From the NCBI RefSeq assembly GCF_007197995.1, contig NZ_VKKH01000006.1, forward strand, positions 186,001 through 250,000: a DNA stretch of 64,000 nucleotides, read 5' to 3'. The position numbers and the translations under genes are program-made. The stretch is from Aliiglaciecola sp. M165. Its GTDB lineage: Bacteria > Pseudomonadota > Gammaproteobacteria > Enterobacterales > Alteromonadaceae. The notes under the pieces are model-generated. The model was not told the DNA's origin and searched no databases. It worked only from the letters and a program-made list of their open reading frames with translations. Below are positions 37,461-45,334 of this stretch, piece by piece; the first letter of the stretch is position 1, and the number at the start of each line of letters is the position of its first letter.

Positions 37461-38654
37461 ATGAAAAAAATAATGGTGTTGGGGGGAGGTGTCTATCAAG
37501 TGCCGCTTATCGAGCAAATCAAAGATAGTGGTAACTTCGCGATCGTAGTGACGCCAGATGGAAATTACCCTGGCATTGACATAGCGAATCTGCACATAGA
37601 TATGGATACACGAGATGTGGAACGTGTTACTGATAAAGCAATCGAGCTTAATATTGATGCAATTGTAACGACCGGAACTGATGTTGCGCTGCCTCTATTG
37701 GGCAAAATTTCAGATACTCTAAATTTACCCGGCCCTTCATATGAATCTGCCAAATGTTGCACAGATAAAGTTCTGATGAAGTCAAAATTAGTCGAAAATA
37801 GAATTCTGACTGCTAATTTTGGTGTATTCGACACTTTAAATGACTTTTTGGGAAATAAGAAAGATTTTGGTTATCCGATTATGGTTAAAGCTCCGGACTC
37901 AAGTGGAAGCAGAGGTATCACGAAAGTGGACTCCCCAGATAACCTTGAAAGTGCATTTAAAGATGCCCTGGAAGCTAGTGCAAGTAAAAAAGTAATCGTA
38001 GAAGAATTTTTGGAAGGGTTTGAAATAGGTGCACAAGTTGTCGTTGTGAATGGAAAAGTTCTGGACGTAATTGTTCATGGGGACATCGTTACTCAACCTC
38101 CTATCTGTGTTCCAATCGGGCATTTTTTACCGCTTGAACTGGAAGAAGAGCTGCATCATAAAATTACCAAATTAGCTGAGGCGACAGTGGTGGCCCTTGA
38201 GATAGACAACTGCATTAGTAACTTTGACATAATGGTTGTGGAAGATAATCCCTTTATAATAGAAGTAGGGGCACGGATGGGGGCCACTTGTCTACCAGAA
38301 AATGTCGGAATATATAATTCAATGAATTACTATCAATTGTTGCTTGATATCTCATTAGGTGACGAAATAAACTACAAACCATCAAAAAAGAAACAAGCGA
38401 ATATTTCACGTCTACTGATGTCTCCTGAAAGTGGAAAAGTGGCATCGGTTAAATTTCCTAACGCCGAATCATTTATTGATAACTTTACGATTTCAATGGA
38501 TATAAAACCAGGTGACAATGTGAAAAAGTTCGTAAATGGTACCGATAGAATCGGACAAGTAATAGTCCATGGCGATACGCTGTCTGAGTGCGAAGCGCTT
38601 ATGGAGAGTATACTAAAACAAATTGAGGTGAAGTTTGAAACGAATAGAGACTAA
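37461..38654 (+). CDS. ATP-grasp carboxylate-amine/thiol ligase
   Basis: A 397-residue soluble enzyme of the ATP-grasp superfamily, which joins a carboxylate to an amine or thiol through an acyl-phosphate. The pre-ATP-grasp domain starts [12 protein letters not shown]. The grasp domain has [16 protein letters not shown] (ATP Lys and Gly loop), V-I-V-E-E-F-L-E-G and metal ligands in N-F-D-I-M-V and [11 protein letters not shown]. It resembles PurK/carbamoyl-phosphate-type and amino-acid ligases in general; the substrate cannot be told. It overlaps the acyltransferase gene by 20 bp and is followed by wecE, so acylation of a 4-amino sugar is likely (inference). Confidence 0.85.
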   Translation: MKKIMVLGGGVYQVPLIEQIKDSGNFAIVVTPDGNYPGIDIANLHIDMDTRDVERVTDKAIELNIDAIVTTGTDVALPLLGKISDTLNLPGPSYESAKCCTDKVLMKSKLVENRILTANFGVFDTLNDFLGNKKDFGYPIMVKAPDSSGSRGITKVDSPDNLESAFKDALEASASKKVIVEEFLEGFEIGAQVVVVNGKVLDVIVHGDIVTQPPICVPIGHFLPLELEEELHHKITKLAEATVVALEIDNCISNFDIMVVEDNPFIIEVGARMGATCLPENVGIYNSMNYYQLLLDISLGDEINYKPSKKKQANISRLLMSPESGKVASVKFPNAESFIDNFTISMDIKPGDNVKKFVNGTDRIGQVIVHGDTLSECEALMESILKQIEVKFETNRD

Positions 38655-39312
38655 TGTTGAAAACTCCTCAATCTCGAAAGACAGCTCTCTGTTTAGGTGC
38701 GATATACACGATTCTAAAATCGGAAGTTCAGCAATAGTTGGGGACTATAGTAGAGTTCGTAACAGTATTTTAGAGTCAAGAGTCGTTATCGATAGAAATA
38801 ATCACATATTTTCATCAACTATCGGTCGGTCTACATACACTGGTAAAAACGCAACAATTTTGTGGGCAAACGTCGGCGCATTTTGCTCGATTTCATGGAA
38901 CGTGACTATCGGCGGTGCCAATCATGATTACAATCGGGTTACTCAGCACTCTTTGTTGTATGATCCATCTAAAGGATTTCTAGGAGACAGGGAACCCATG
39001 TACGACCGATACTCCCGCGGACTTGAAATCGGCAATGACGTTTGGATTGGTTGTGGTGCAGTGGTTTTGAGAGGGGTTTCAATTGGCAATGGTGCTGTTA
39101 TTGGAGCCAATTCTGTGGTTACTAGAGACGTTCCTGACTATGCAATTGTGGCAGGTAACCCTGCACGAGTAATCAAATATCGTTTTGAACATGCAATAAT
39201 CGACATGCTCTTGAAAATGAAATGGTGGGAATGGAGTTATGATAAAATAAAGTCAAATCTAGATTTCCTTGCCAGCTTTCCAAAGGAGAGAGAAAAATAT
39301 GATTCCATTTAA
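38635..39312 (+). CDS. Left-handed beta-helix (hexapeptide) acyltransferase, CatB/Vat-like
   Basis: A 225-residue protein with many hexapeptide turns (residues about 10-85 and 130-180), e.g. [18 protein letters not shown]. The loop with [10 protein letters not shown] carries the probable catalytic His, and the closing [13 protein letters not shown] is typical of the xenobiotic/sugar acetyltransferase type. The TTG at 38635 is chosen because GAGGTG lies 5 bases upstream. It overlaps both neighbours (ATP-grasp by 20 bp, wecE by 14 bp). It may acylate the amino sugar made by WecE, in place of the usual WecD. Confidence 0.85.
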   Translation: MKRIETNVENSSISKDSSLFRCDIHDSKIGSSAIVGDYSRVRNSILESRVVIDRNNHIFSSTIGRSTYTGKNATILWANVGAFCSISWNVTIGGANHDYNRVTQHSLLYDPSKGFLGDREPMYDRYSRGLEIGNDVWIGCGAVVLRGVSIGNGAVIGANSVVTRDVPDYAIVAGNPARVIKYRFEHAIIDMLLKMKWWEWSYDKIKSNLDFLASFPKEREKYDSI

Positions 39313-40426
39313 CAAACACTGTTATACTGGGAGAGAATTAGAGTTTATAGAAGAGGCAATTAGTAGCTCCAAAATAAGCGGGGATGGATTGTATTCGCTT
39401 AAATGTCAAAATTGGTTCGAAGAGAATTTAGGGGCTGAGAAAACGCTCTTAACTCCATCTTGTACAGCTGCACTTGAGATGGCTGCTTTGTTGTTGGATC
39501 TTAGCGAAGGTGACGAAGTAATCATGCCAAGTTATACATTTGTCAGTACGGCAAATGCTTTCTCCCTGCGAGGTGCCAAAATTGTATTCGTTGATATCAG
39601 GAAGGATACAATGAATATAGATGAGACAAAAATAGAGTCTGCTATCTCTACTCGCACTAAAGCTATCGTTCCAGTTCATTATGCGGGAGTAGCGTGTGAA
39701 ATGGATACTATCATGGAAATAGCCGAGAAATATGGCCTTTACGTAATCGAAGATGCTGCCCAGGGAATGATGGCGTCTTACAAAGGAAGATCATTGGGAA
39801 CGATAGGTCATATGGGGACCTTTAGCTTTCATGAAACCAAAAACTATACAAGTGGTGGTGAAGGTGGGCTTTTAATTATCAATGATAAAAAATTCTCAAG
39901 TCGAGCTGAGATTATTAGGGAGAAGGGTACGAATAGGAGTCAGTTTTTCCGCGGGCAAATTGATAAGTACACATGGACAGATATTGGTAGCAGTTACTTG
40001 CCATCTGACATTCAAGCAGCGTATCTATATGCTCAATTGCTTGAAGCCGCTAAAATCAATGAAAATCGCTTGGAAACATGGGGGCGCTATTATAACGAGT
40101 TCCAAGAGCTGGGTTCCAATGAGATTATTCAATTACCTCATGTTCCAGAAGAGTGTAGCCACAATGCGCATATGTTTTACTTCAAATTCAGAAGTTTGTC
40201 TGAAAGAACCGAATTTATTAGCGTTATGAAGCAAAATGGGGTGTCTACAGTGTTCCACTATGTGCCCCTTCACTCATCACCGGCAGGTTTAAAACTTGGC
40301 TCTTTTCATGGTCCCGATGTGAATACTACCAATGAAAGTGAAAAGTTGATCCGTCTTCCATTGTTTTATGGAATGTCAAATGTTGATGTCAATCGGGTGA
40401 TCGAGCTTACTAAAAGTTTCTTTTAG
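39299..40426 (+). CDS. wecE: WecE-type dTDP-4-amino-4,6-dideoxygalactose transaminase
   Basis: A 375-residue PLP enzyme of the DegT/DnrJ/EryC1 family, very close to E. coli WecE throughout as I recall that sequence. Examples are M-I-P-F-N at the start, [23 protein letters not shown], and F-S-F-H-E-T-K-N-Y with the PLP Lys, then S-G-G-E-G-G. WecE converts dTDP-4-keto-6-deoxyglucose to dTDP-Fuc4N with glutamate; the keto sugar comes from RmlA/RmlB here. The ATG at 39299 has AAGGAGAG upstream and overlaps the acyltransferase by 14 bp. A longer frame from 39269 was not used. Its 3' end overlaps the convergent rhamnosyltransferase-like gene by 17 bp. Confidence 0.94.
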   Translation: MIPFNKHCYTGRELEFIEEAISSSKISGDGLYSLKCQNWFEENLGAEKTLLTPSCTAALEMAALLLDLSEGDEVIMPSYTFVSTANAFSLRGAKIVFVDIRKDTMNIDETKIESAISTRTKAIVPVHYAGVACEMDTIMEIAEKYGLYVIEDAAQGMMASYKGRSLGTIGHMGTFSFHETKNYTSGGEGGLLIINDKKFSSRAEIIREKGTNRSQFFRGQIDKYTWTDIGSSYLPSDIQAAYLYAQLLEAAKINENRLETWGRYYNEFQELGSNEIIQLPHVPEECSHNAHMFYFKFRSLSERTEFISVMKQNGVSTVFHYVPLHSSPAGLKLGSFHGPDVNTTNESEKLIRLPLFYGMSNVDVNRVIELTKSFF

Positions 40427-41201
40427 TCTGAACGCTTTTTAGTCCGAAGATTTGTTCCAAATTGTGTCTGGAAAGGGAAGGATAAATCTTCCCTTTGGGG
40501 GCCATCTCATTCCTCATATTTTTGTTGTGAATGTATTGCAACCATAATGGATGCTCAGACTTCAAAATGAAGTGTGGTTCCTCTAAAATTAAAGTATGCT
40601 TTTTCTCGAATGGTGAAAAAAAAAGTGAATTAGTTAACTTTTTCTTTTTAAAGAAATAGGTTATGAATGGTGAGTTGAGATAGTCAAAGATTATGTTAGT
40701 TTTTCCGTCCCATCTACATCCTTTGGATGCTACTACTGCGTATGTTTTTGAGTCACCAACAGATTTTTCTGCAAAGCTATCTGGGACGTCAGATACCTTC
40801 TCTATATAGTCAAATGACAGCATATCATCATTGTCCAATCTACATACTCTGATGTATTGGTCACCCGAATGTTCTAAGTTTTTCTTTATGGTCTCCAAAA
40901 TTTGGGTTTTACCATCCTCACCATATTTAACGAGAACAGGAAATATCCAATCATATTTGCTCAGCCTGAGAGCTTGGACTACCCATTCATCCGACTCATC
41001 AAAAAGTATTATCCAGCTGTTCGGAAGTTTGGATTGCCTCAAGATAGAAGGTAGGCATAGACTTAAAAATAGTTCATTTCGGTGCAACAACCATTCGCGC
41101 CGTAATTGGTCATCTCTCAATAAATTCCTTGTCAGTCCCTCAAACAAATCCCATGATTTCAGACTGTATCGGGTGACCAAGTATAGATTTGATGCATGCA
41201 T
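40410..41201 (-). CDS. Putative rhamnosyltransferase (PF11316-like), opposite strand
   Basis: A 263-residue protein without signal or membrane segment. It has the features of the family annotated as putative rhamnosyltransferase: N-terminal Y-L-V-T-R-Y-S, R-N-E-L-F-L-S-L-C-L-P-S-I-L-R-Q-S, W-I-I-L-F-D-E-S and the acidic metal site R-L-D-N-D-D-M-L-S-F-D-Y. It is GT-A-like. It is the only gene on the - strand between the POT transporter and galU, and its stop lies inside the end of wecE. dTDP-rhamnose made by RmlABCD is the probable donor (inference). Confidence 0.75.
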   Translation of the reverse strand: MHASNLYLVTRYSLKSWDLFEGLTRNLLRDDQLRREWLLHRNELFLSLCLPSILRQSKLPNSWIILFDESDEWVVQALRLSKYDWIFPVLVKYGEDGKTQILETIKKNLEHSGDQYIRVCRLDNDDMLSFDYIEKVSDVPDSFAEKSVGDSKTYAVVASKGCRWDGKTNIIFDYLNSPFITYFFKKKKLTNSLFFSPFEKKHTLILEEPHFILKSEHPLWLQYIHNKNMRNEMAPKGKIYPSLSRHNLEQIFGLKSVQTKRNF

Positions 41202-41315
41202 AACGCGCCTATGGTTTTCTTCCTTACATTTGTACTACTGCTTAATGAATAAGTTACCTTAAAATTTGCACAAGTAGCAAAAGTGAGTTGTTTTCTTTCT
41301 GTATGACAGATTGCA

Positions 41316-41329
41316 TATGATGTATCATA
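41316..41329. promoter_or_regulatory. Operator-like palindrome in the divergent promoter region
   Basis: TATGAT-GT-ATCATA is a perfect 6-2-6 inverted repeat in the 185-bp gap between the leftward rhamnosyltransferase-like gene and the rightward glycosyltransferase gene at 41387. It could bind a regulator of one or both. Confidence 0.4.
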
Positions 41330-41386
41330 CCCTTAAGTTATTTGGTTTTAAAATCCTATATTTAGAAAGTGGAAGAAAAGTGTTAA

Positions 41387-43480
41387 ATGGTAATTAAGAA
41401 AATTAAAGACTTTATTAAAAACACAACTATTAAAAGAAGTAAGAAGAAAAACGAAAACGAATTTTTAGTTGAAATGATAAAGCACAGTGGGCACTTTGAT
41501 GCAACATGGTATAAGGCTAAATATAATGACGTTTCTGAGAGCATTTATTGGTCTCAGAATCCGCAGGAGCATTATCTAAAGTTTGGTGCCGAAGAGGGGC
41601 GCGATCCGTCTCCTTGGTTCAATACTGTATGGTACTTATCCAAAAACAGTGATGTGAAAAAAGCTGGTGTAAATCCACTTTTGCACTATATTCAACACGG
41701 AATTCATGAAGGTCGTGAACCAAGTAAAAACGTTCACCTTGATCCAAAAGTCTCTAAACAGTGGCAGATCCGACGGCGGTTGTCAGCTCATTTGTGGGGC
41801 GGTTTGTCGCAACACGCTCTCAAAAAGCTCAATGAAATTGTTGAAAATCATGGAGTCAAAAGTTCTGAACGTTGGTTGGCCGCCTGGCATATAGCTCGAT
41901 GGTGGTACTTTCATGGCGACTTTGAAAAAGCTATGTCGATGGCGGATACAATGGATAGAGTTTATCCTAATAACCAATTGATCATCGAGTCAGTTTATTT
42001 GAAGGCATTTTGCCATTTCTATACGGGATATCCTGATAAGGCCAGTCGAATATTAAAAAAATATTTGAAAATTAATCCAAAATCGGTTGACGCGCTGTTT
42101 GCACTTTCAAATGCATACATTGATGATGACGCAAAGCGATTAGCGCTTATCAATCAAGCTCTGAACGCTTACAATTTGTCAAGTATAGAGAAAAAAAATG
42201 AACGACTTCCGCTGAGTATCAGCAATCTCTGTTGCTCGACAGAGAAAAGAATCAGTAGCGAAACTAAAGTCTCAGTGATTATACCTGCTTTTAACGCTGA
42301 AGAACGTATTAAGGTCGTTTTAGAATCTCTCATCAATCAGACTTGGCGAAACATCGAGGTAATTGTTGTCGATGATTGTTCTACAGATTCAACTTTTGAA
42401 ATTTGTCAACATTTCCAAAGTTTAGATGGCCGTATAGTCGCTGTTAGGCAAAACGAGAACAAAGGAGCATACGCAGCTAGAAATCTTGCTCTTGAGATAT
42501 GTACTGGAGAACTTATAACGACTCACGACAGTGACGATTGGTCCCACCCACAAAAACTCGAAACACAAGTTAAATTTTTTGAAGCAAACCCTCAAAAAAT
42601 GGGAATGTGTCTCCATTGGATTCGAGCCAATGAGAATATGTTTTTTACCCAGAATTGGAGGCCTAATGACTCACTTACGCATTGGAGTCATTCATCCTTT
42701 ATGTTTAGAAAAAAAGTCTATGAGGATTTAGGCGGTTGGAATGATGTGAGGGTTGGAGGTGATACAGAATTCATTTGGAGAATGAAAAGTTTCTATGGGG
42801 ACGACTCATACCAACTAAGCGACCAAAAGATTCCCTTCGCGTTCGCTCTTGATGATGATGCATCACTTACAAGGAATAAAGTTACTCATGTGAAAACTGT
42901 TTACTTTGGTCTTCGTCATATTTATCGGGCAGCCTGTAAATGGACCCACGCTGATTACGCTGCTTCCAATAAAGATTTTAAGGAACTTGTTTACCCTTCT
43001 TTTCCTCAGAAAATGACGAGGAATAACGTTGATACTATGCTTGCTGATGTGCTTTTGGTTTCTGATTTTTCGGATGAAGAAATGAGTCATCACTTGTTTG
43101 AATTTGTTGATAACCTCGCTAAAAACCGCTTTAAAGTCGCAATGTTTCACTGGCCTGACTTTAACAAAAAACCGTCGCAACTTCATGCAAGCTACTTTAA
43201 AGCTTTATTAAACGATACGACTTTCCCTGTAGTCGCTGGAGAGAAAGTTAAAACAAGCCTTGTTATTACTGCAAATCATAAATTGTTGGAGTTTCCCGTC
43301 GATAGCTTCCCAGAGGTTATTGGAAACAATGAATCTATTGTATTGAAAGGTGATGGATACGAATCAAAATTTGACGCATTCTTGCATAACGCTTTTGGAC
43401 AGCATGCCCGCTACGTTCTTGCCTCAGAGGCTACTCAAATTATTTCAAAAATCACGGATGAAAAAGAGGCTAAACAATAA
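41387..43480 (+). CDS. Large GT2 glycosyltransferase with N-terminal WYL/NPL-HY repeats and TPR-like region
   Basis: A 697-residue cytoplasmic protein. Residues about 37-112 carry two repeats (F-D-A-T-W-Y-K...N-P-Q-E-H-Y; F-N-T-V-W-Y-L-S-K-N-S-D-V...G-V-N-P-L-L-H-Y-I). Residues about 130-270 are helical and TPR-like (A-A-W-H-I-A-R-W-W-Y-F-H-G-D-F-E-K-A). A GT2 domain begins near 294 (V-S-V-I-I-P-A-F-N-A-E-E) with the metal site H-D-S-D-D-W and acceptor-side G-G-D-T-E-F. The last 160 residues look like only the first half of a GT-B fold (L-L-V-S-D-F-S-D-E-E-M). The layout matches the first part of the 1022-residue enzyme at 45.3 kb. The next gene starts 2 bp after its stop. Confidence 0.82.
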   Translation: MVIKKIKDFIKNTTIKRSKKKNENEFLVEMIKHSGHFDATWYKAKYNDVSESIYWSQNPQEHYLKFGAEEGRDPSPWFNTVWYLSKNSDVKKAGVNPLLHYIQHGIHEGREPSKNVHLDPKVSKQWQIRRRLSAHLWGGLSQHALKKLNEIVENHGVKSSERWLAAWHIARWWYFHGDFEKAMSMADTMDRVYPNNQLIIESVYLKAFCHFYTGYPDKASRILKKYLKINPKSVDALFALSNAYIDDDAKRLALINQALNAYNLSSIEKKNERLPLSISNLCCSTEKRISSETKVSVIIPAFNAEERIKVVLESLINQTWRNIEVIVVDDCSTDSTFEICQHFQSLDGRIVAVRQNENKGAYAARNLALEICTGELITTHDSDDWSHPQKLETQVKFFEANPQKMGMCLHWIRANENMFFTQNWRPNDSLTHWSHSSFMFRKKVYEDLGGWNDVRVGGDTEFIWRMKSFYGDDSYQLSDQKIPFAFALDDDASLTRNKVTHVKTVYFGLRHIYRAACKWTHADYAASNKDFKELVYPSFPQKMTRNNVDTMLADVLLVSDFSDEEMSHHLFEFVDNLAKNRFKVAMFHWPDFNKKPSQLHASYFKALLNDTTFPVVAGEKVKTSLVITANHKLLEFPVDSFPEVIGNNESIVLKGDGYESKFDAFLHNAFGQHARYVLASEATQIISKITDEKEAKQ

Positions 43481-43482
43481 TA

Positions 43483-45246
43483 ATGGAAAGGAGTAAATTT
43501 TTTGAATTAGTTGGTTCCTGCGATATACCTCCCTATCCCAAATCCCTTCCTTCATACGTTTCCGTATCGCTTGGAGATAGCAATATGGAAGCTAGCGACG
43601 AGTCGCTTTCTCTCGAAATGGTGTTTGAACTACTTTGTCAGTTGTCACTAGACAACTTTGATCCAATTAGATTCGACGACTACCTGAAGAGCATCGCTAA
43701 GCATGGAGAATGCAGAAAGTTTACGCAAATGCTGCTCATGTCAATATTTTCAAGTTGGGAAGAATCGGTCTCTACTAAGCTTTCTATTTTAGCCATACTA
43801 GAGGGAGATGGAGAAAAAAAGAGATGGGTTAAGTTTGCTTGTGAGCTGATTGAGTCCGGCTATCAAAATTCTGATCTTAAATGGCCGTTGGAAATGTACT
43901 CGATATGCAGGGGATCAATTATTATCCGTGGCAGAAGGGTTGGAATTCCACTATTCAATCATGTGAGGGGATTAAAAAAAATAAGAGCCAAAGCGGAAAT
44001 TGTAATAGACAAAATGTGTGTTTCTCACAAGCCAGAAAAGATAAACTTCTACACACCGCTTTTAAAATGGATATTCTCTAAAGTTAAGTCAGAAAAAGCT
44101 TTTGAACCAGAGAAAAAAACAACTATTGTCTTTGTAGCAAGTCGTCCATTTCCTGATCAAAAAAATACGCATTTTAATGTGTTGCTCAATGTCGCTAGAG
44201 CTCTGACCTATGAAGCCCCTCACATAAATGTGAAATTGGCACTTTCACCTGAGGATGCATTAGTGACACCATGGGGCAATTTTGGCGTTTACGATAAAGC
44301 AAGGTCACGGTTTCATACTGAAAAGTGGAAGCAGGTTAACGTAAATCCTGGTTCGATTTTTCCTGAGGCACTCCACGGTGGCCAAGTGATTTGTAAAAAA
44401 AGCTATATGGAAAAAATGTTTAATTGGATTACTAAGCAAGAACCAACATTGGTTGTTTTCCTTAGTGGTGTATATGAGAGCTACGTAGCCAGAGCATTAA
44501 TTTGTCTAAAATACAAGACTGTGTTCCTGCCGACGAGTATTAAACATATCCCCAAGAAAAACTATGACACCGTAGTAAGCACAAAAGATGCCTATTACAG
44601 AAAACTACGAAAATCAGGTGTAGACGACAATCGTATTTTTAAAGTTCCGGTAGTTGTAGATGTATTTCACAATACGGCGGTTTATGAAGGTGAGTCAGTT
44701 AGGGGTAGTGAAAAGCAGTTTATTATTTGTTCTGTTTTAGGAGGGGGACGCTTGCTACAAGCATTCCAAAAGTTTACAGAATCAGATTTCCAGACAATTC
44801 AGAACATGTTTCAGACAAACTGCAATCTGCGGTGGGTTCTCGTCGGGGAAAACAAGATAGATGAATTATTGTCGCTATCACCTATTTTAATGGGGCTTGC
44901 CAATCAAGGAAAGTTACTTTGTAAACCCTTTGTCAAAAATTTAAGAGGATTTTACAGAGACCTTGACTGTGTATTTAATGTCCCTGGCGTAACTGGTGGG
45001 GGACAAGGAATTGCCGCAGCGATTAGCGAGAATCTAGCTGTTGTTACTTGGGAGTATTCGGATTGCTGCAGTTTTGTTCCAGTTTTAGGTCAATACAATA
45101 ACTTGGGTGAGGCGACAGAACTTTTATTAAAACTCTCAATAGATGTGGAGTTTTACGATGCACTAAAGAGACGGTGTATTGAGAGTTTGAGCGGTCACAC
45201 GATTGAAAAAGTTGCCAAACAGTGGCAGTCGATTGTTGAATATTGA
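43483..45246 (+). CDS. GT-B-like putative glycosyltransferase, related to the 956-residue protein
   Basis: A 587-residue cytoplasmic protein. Residues 1-205 are helical and unrecognised. From about 208 (T-T-I-V-F-V-A-S-R-P-F-P-D) it reads as a GT-B fold, with N-L-R-W-V-L-V-G-E-N and V-P-G-V-T-G-G-G-Q-G-I-A-A-A-I-S-E-N-L-A-V-V-T-W-E-Y in the second half. The GGG-x2-AAA segment sits where GT4 enzymes have E-x7-E, as in the 956-residue protein at 34.6 kb, and V-P-V-L-G-Q-Y matches V-P-T-L-G-H-F there. The two are distant paralogues. Donor and acceptor are unknown. It is 2 bp after the preceding glycosyltransferase gene. Confidence 0.68.
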   Translation: MERSKFFELVGSCDIPPYPKSLPSYVSVSLGDSNMEASDESLSLEMVFELLCQLSLDNFDPIRFDDYLKSIAKHGECRKFTQMLLMSIFSSWEESVSTKLSILAILEGDGEKKRWVKFACELIESGYQNSDLKWPLEMYSICRGSIIIRGRRVGIPLFNHVRGLKKIRAKAEIVIDKMCVSHKPEKINFYTPLLKWIFSKVKSEKAFEPEKKTTIVFVASRPFPDQKNTHFNVLLNVARALTYEAPHINVKLALSPEDALVTPWGNFGVYDKARSRFHTEKWKQVNVNPGSIFPEALHGGQVICKKSYMEKMFNWITKQEPTLVVFLSGVYESYVARALICLKYKTVFLPTSIKHIPKKNYDTVVSTKDAYYRKLRKSGVDDNRIFKVPVVVDVFHNTAVYEGESVRGSEKQFIICSVLGGGRLLQAFQKFTESDFQTIQNMFQTNCNLRWVLVGENKIDELLSLSPILMGLANQGKLLCKPFVKNLRGFYRDLDCVFNVPGVTGGGQGIAAAISENLAVVTWEYSDCCSFVPVLGQYNNLGEATELLLKLSIDVEFYDALKRRCIESLSGHTIEKVAKQWQSIVEY

Positions 45247-45283
45247 TGCCTCCTATTGGTCAATAAAGTAGCGGAACTTTTCC

Positions 45284-45302
45284 ACCTATATCGATTATAG
45301 GT
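45284..45302. promoter_or_regulatory. Operator-like palindrome upstream of the 1022-residue glycosyltransferase gene
   Basis: ACCTATA-TCGAT-TATAGGT is a perfect 7-bp inverted repeat around TCGAT, in the 88-bp gap between two + strand genes. It has no T run, so a protein-binding site or transcript hairpin is more likely than a terminator. Confidence 0.4.
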
Positions 45303-45334
45303 TAGAATGTATACCAGCAGAAGGTTTTTAAGCA

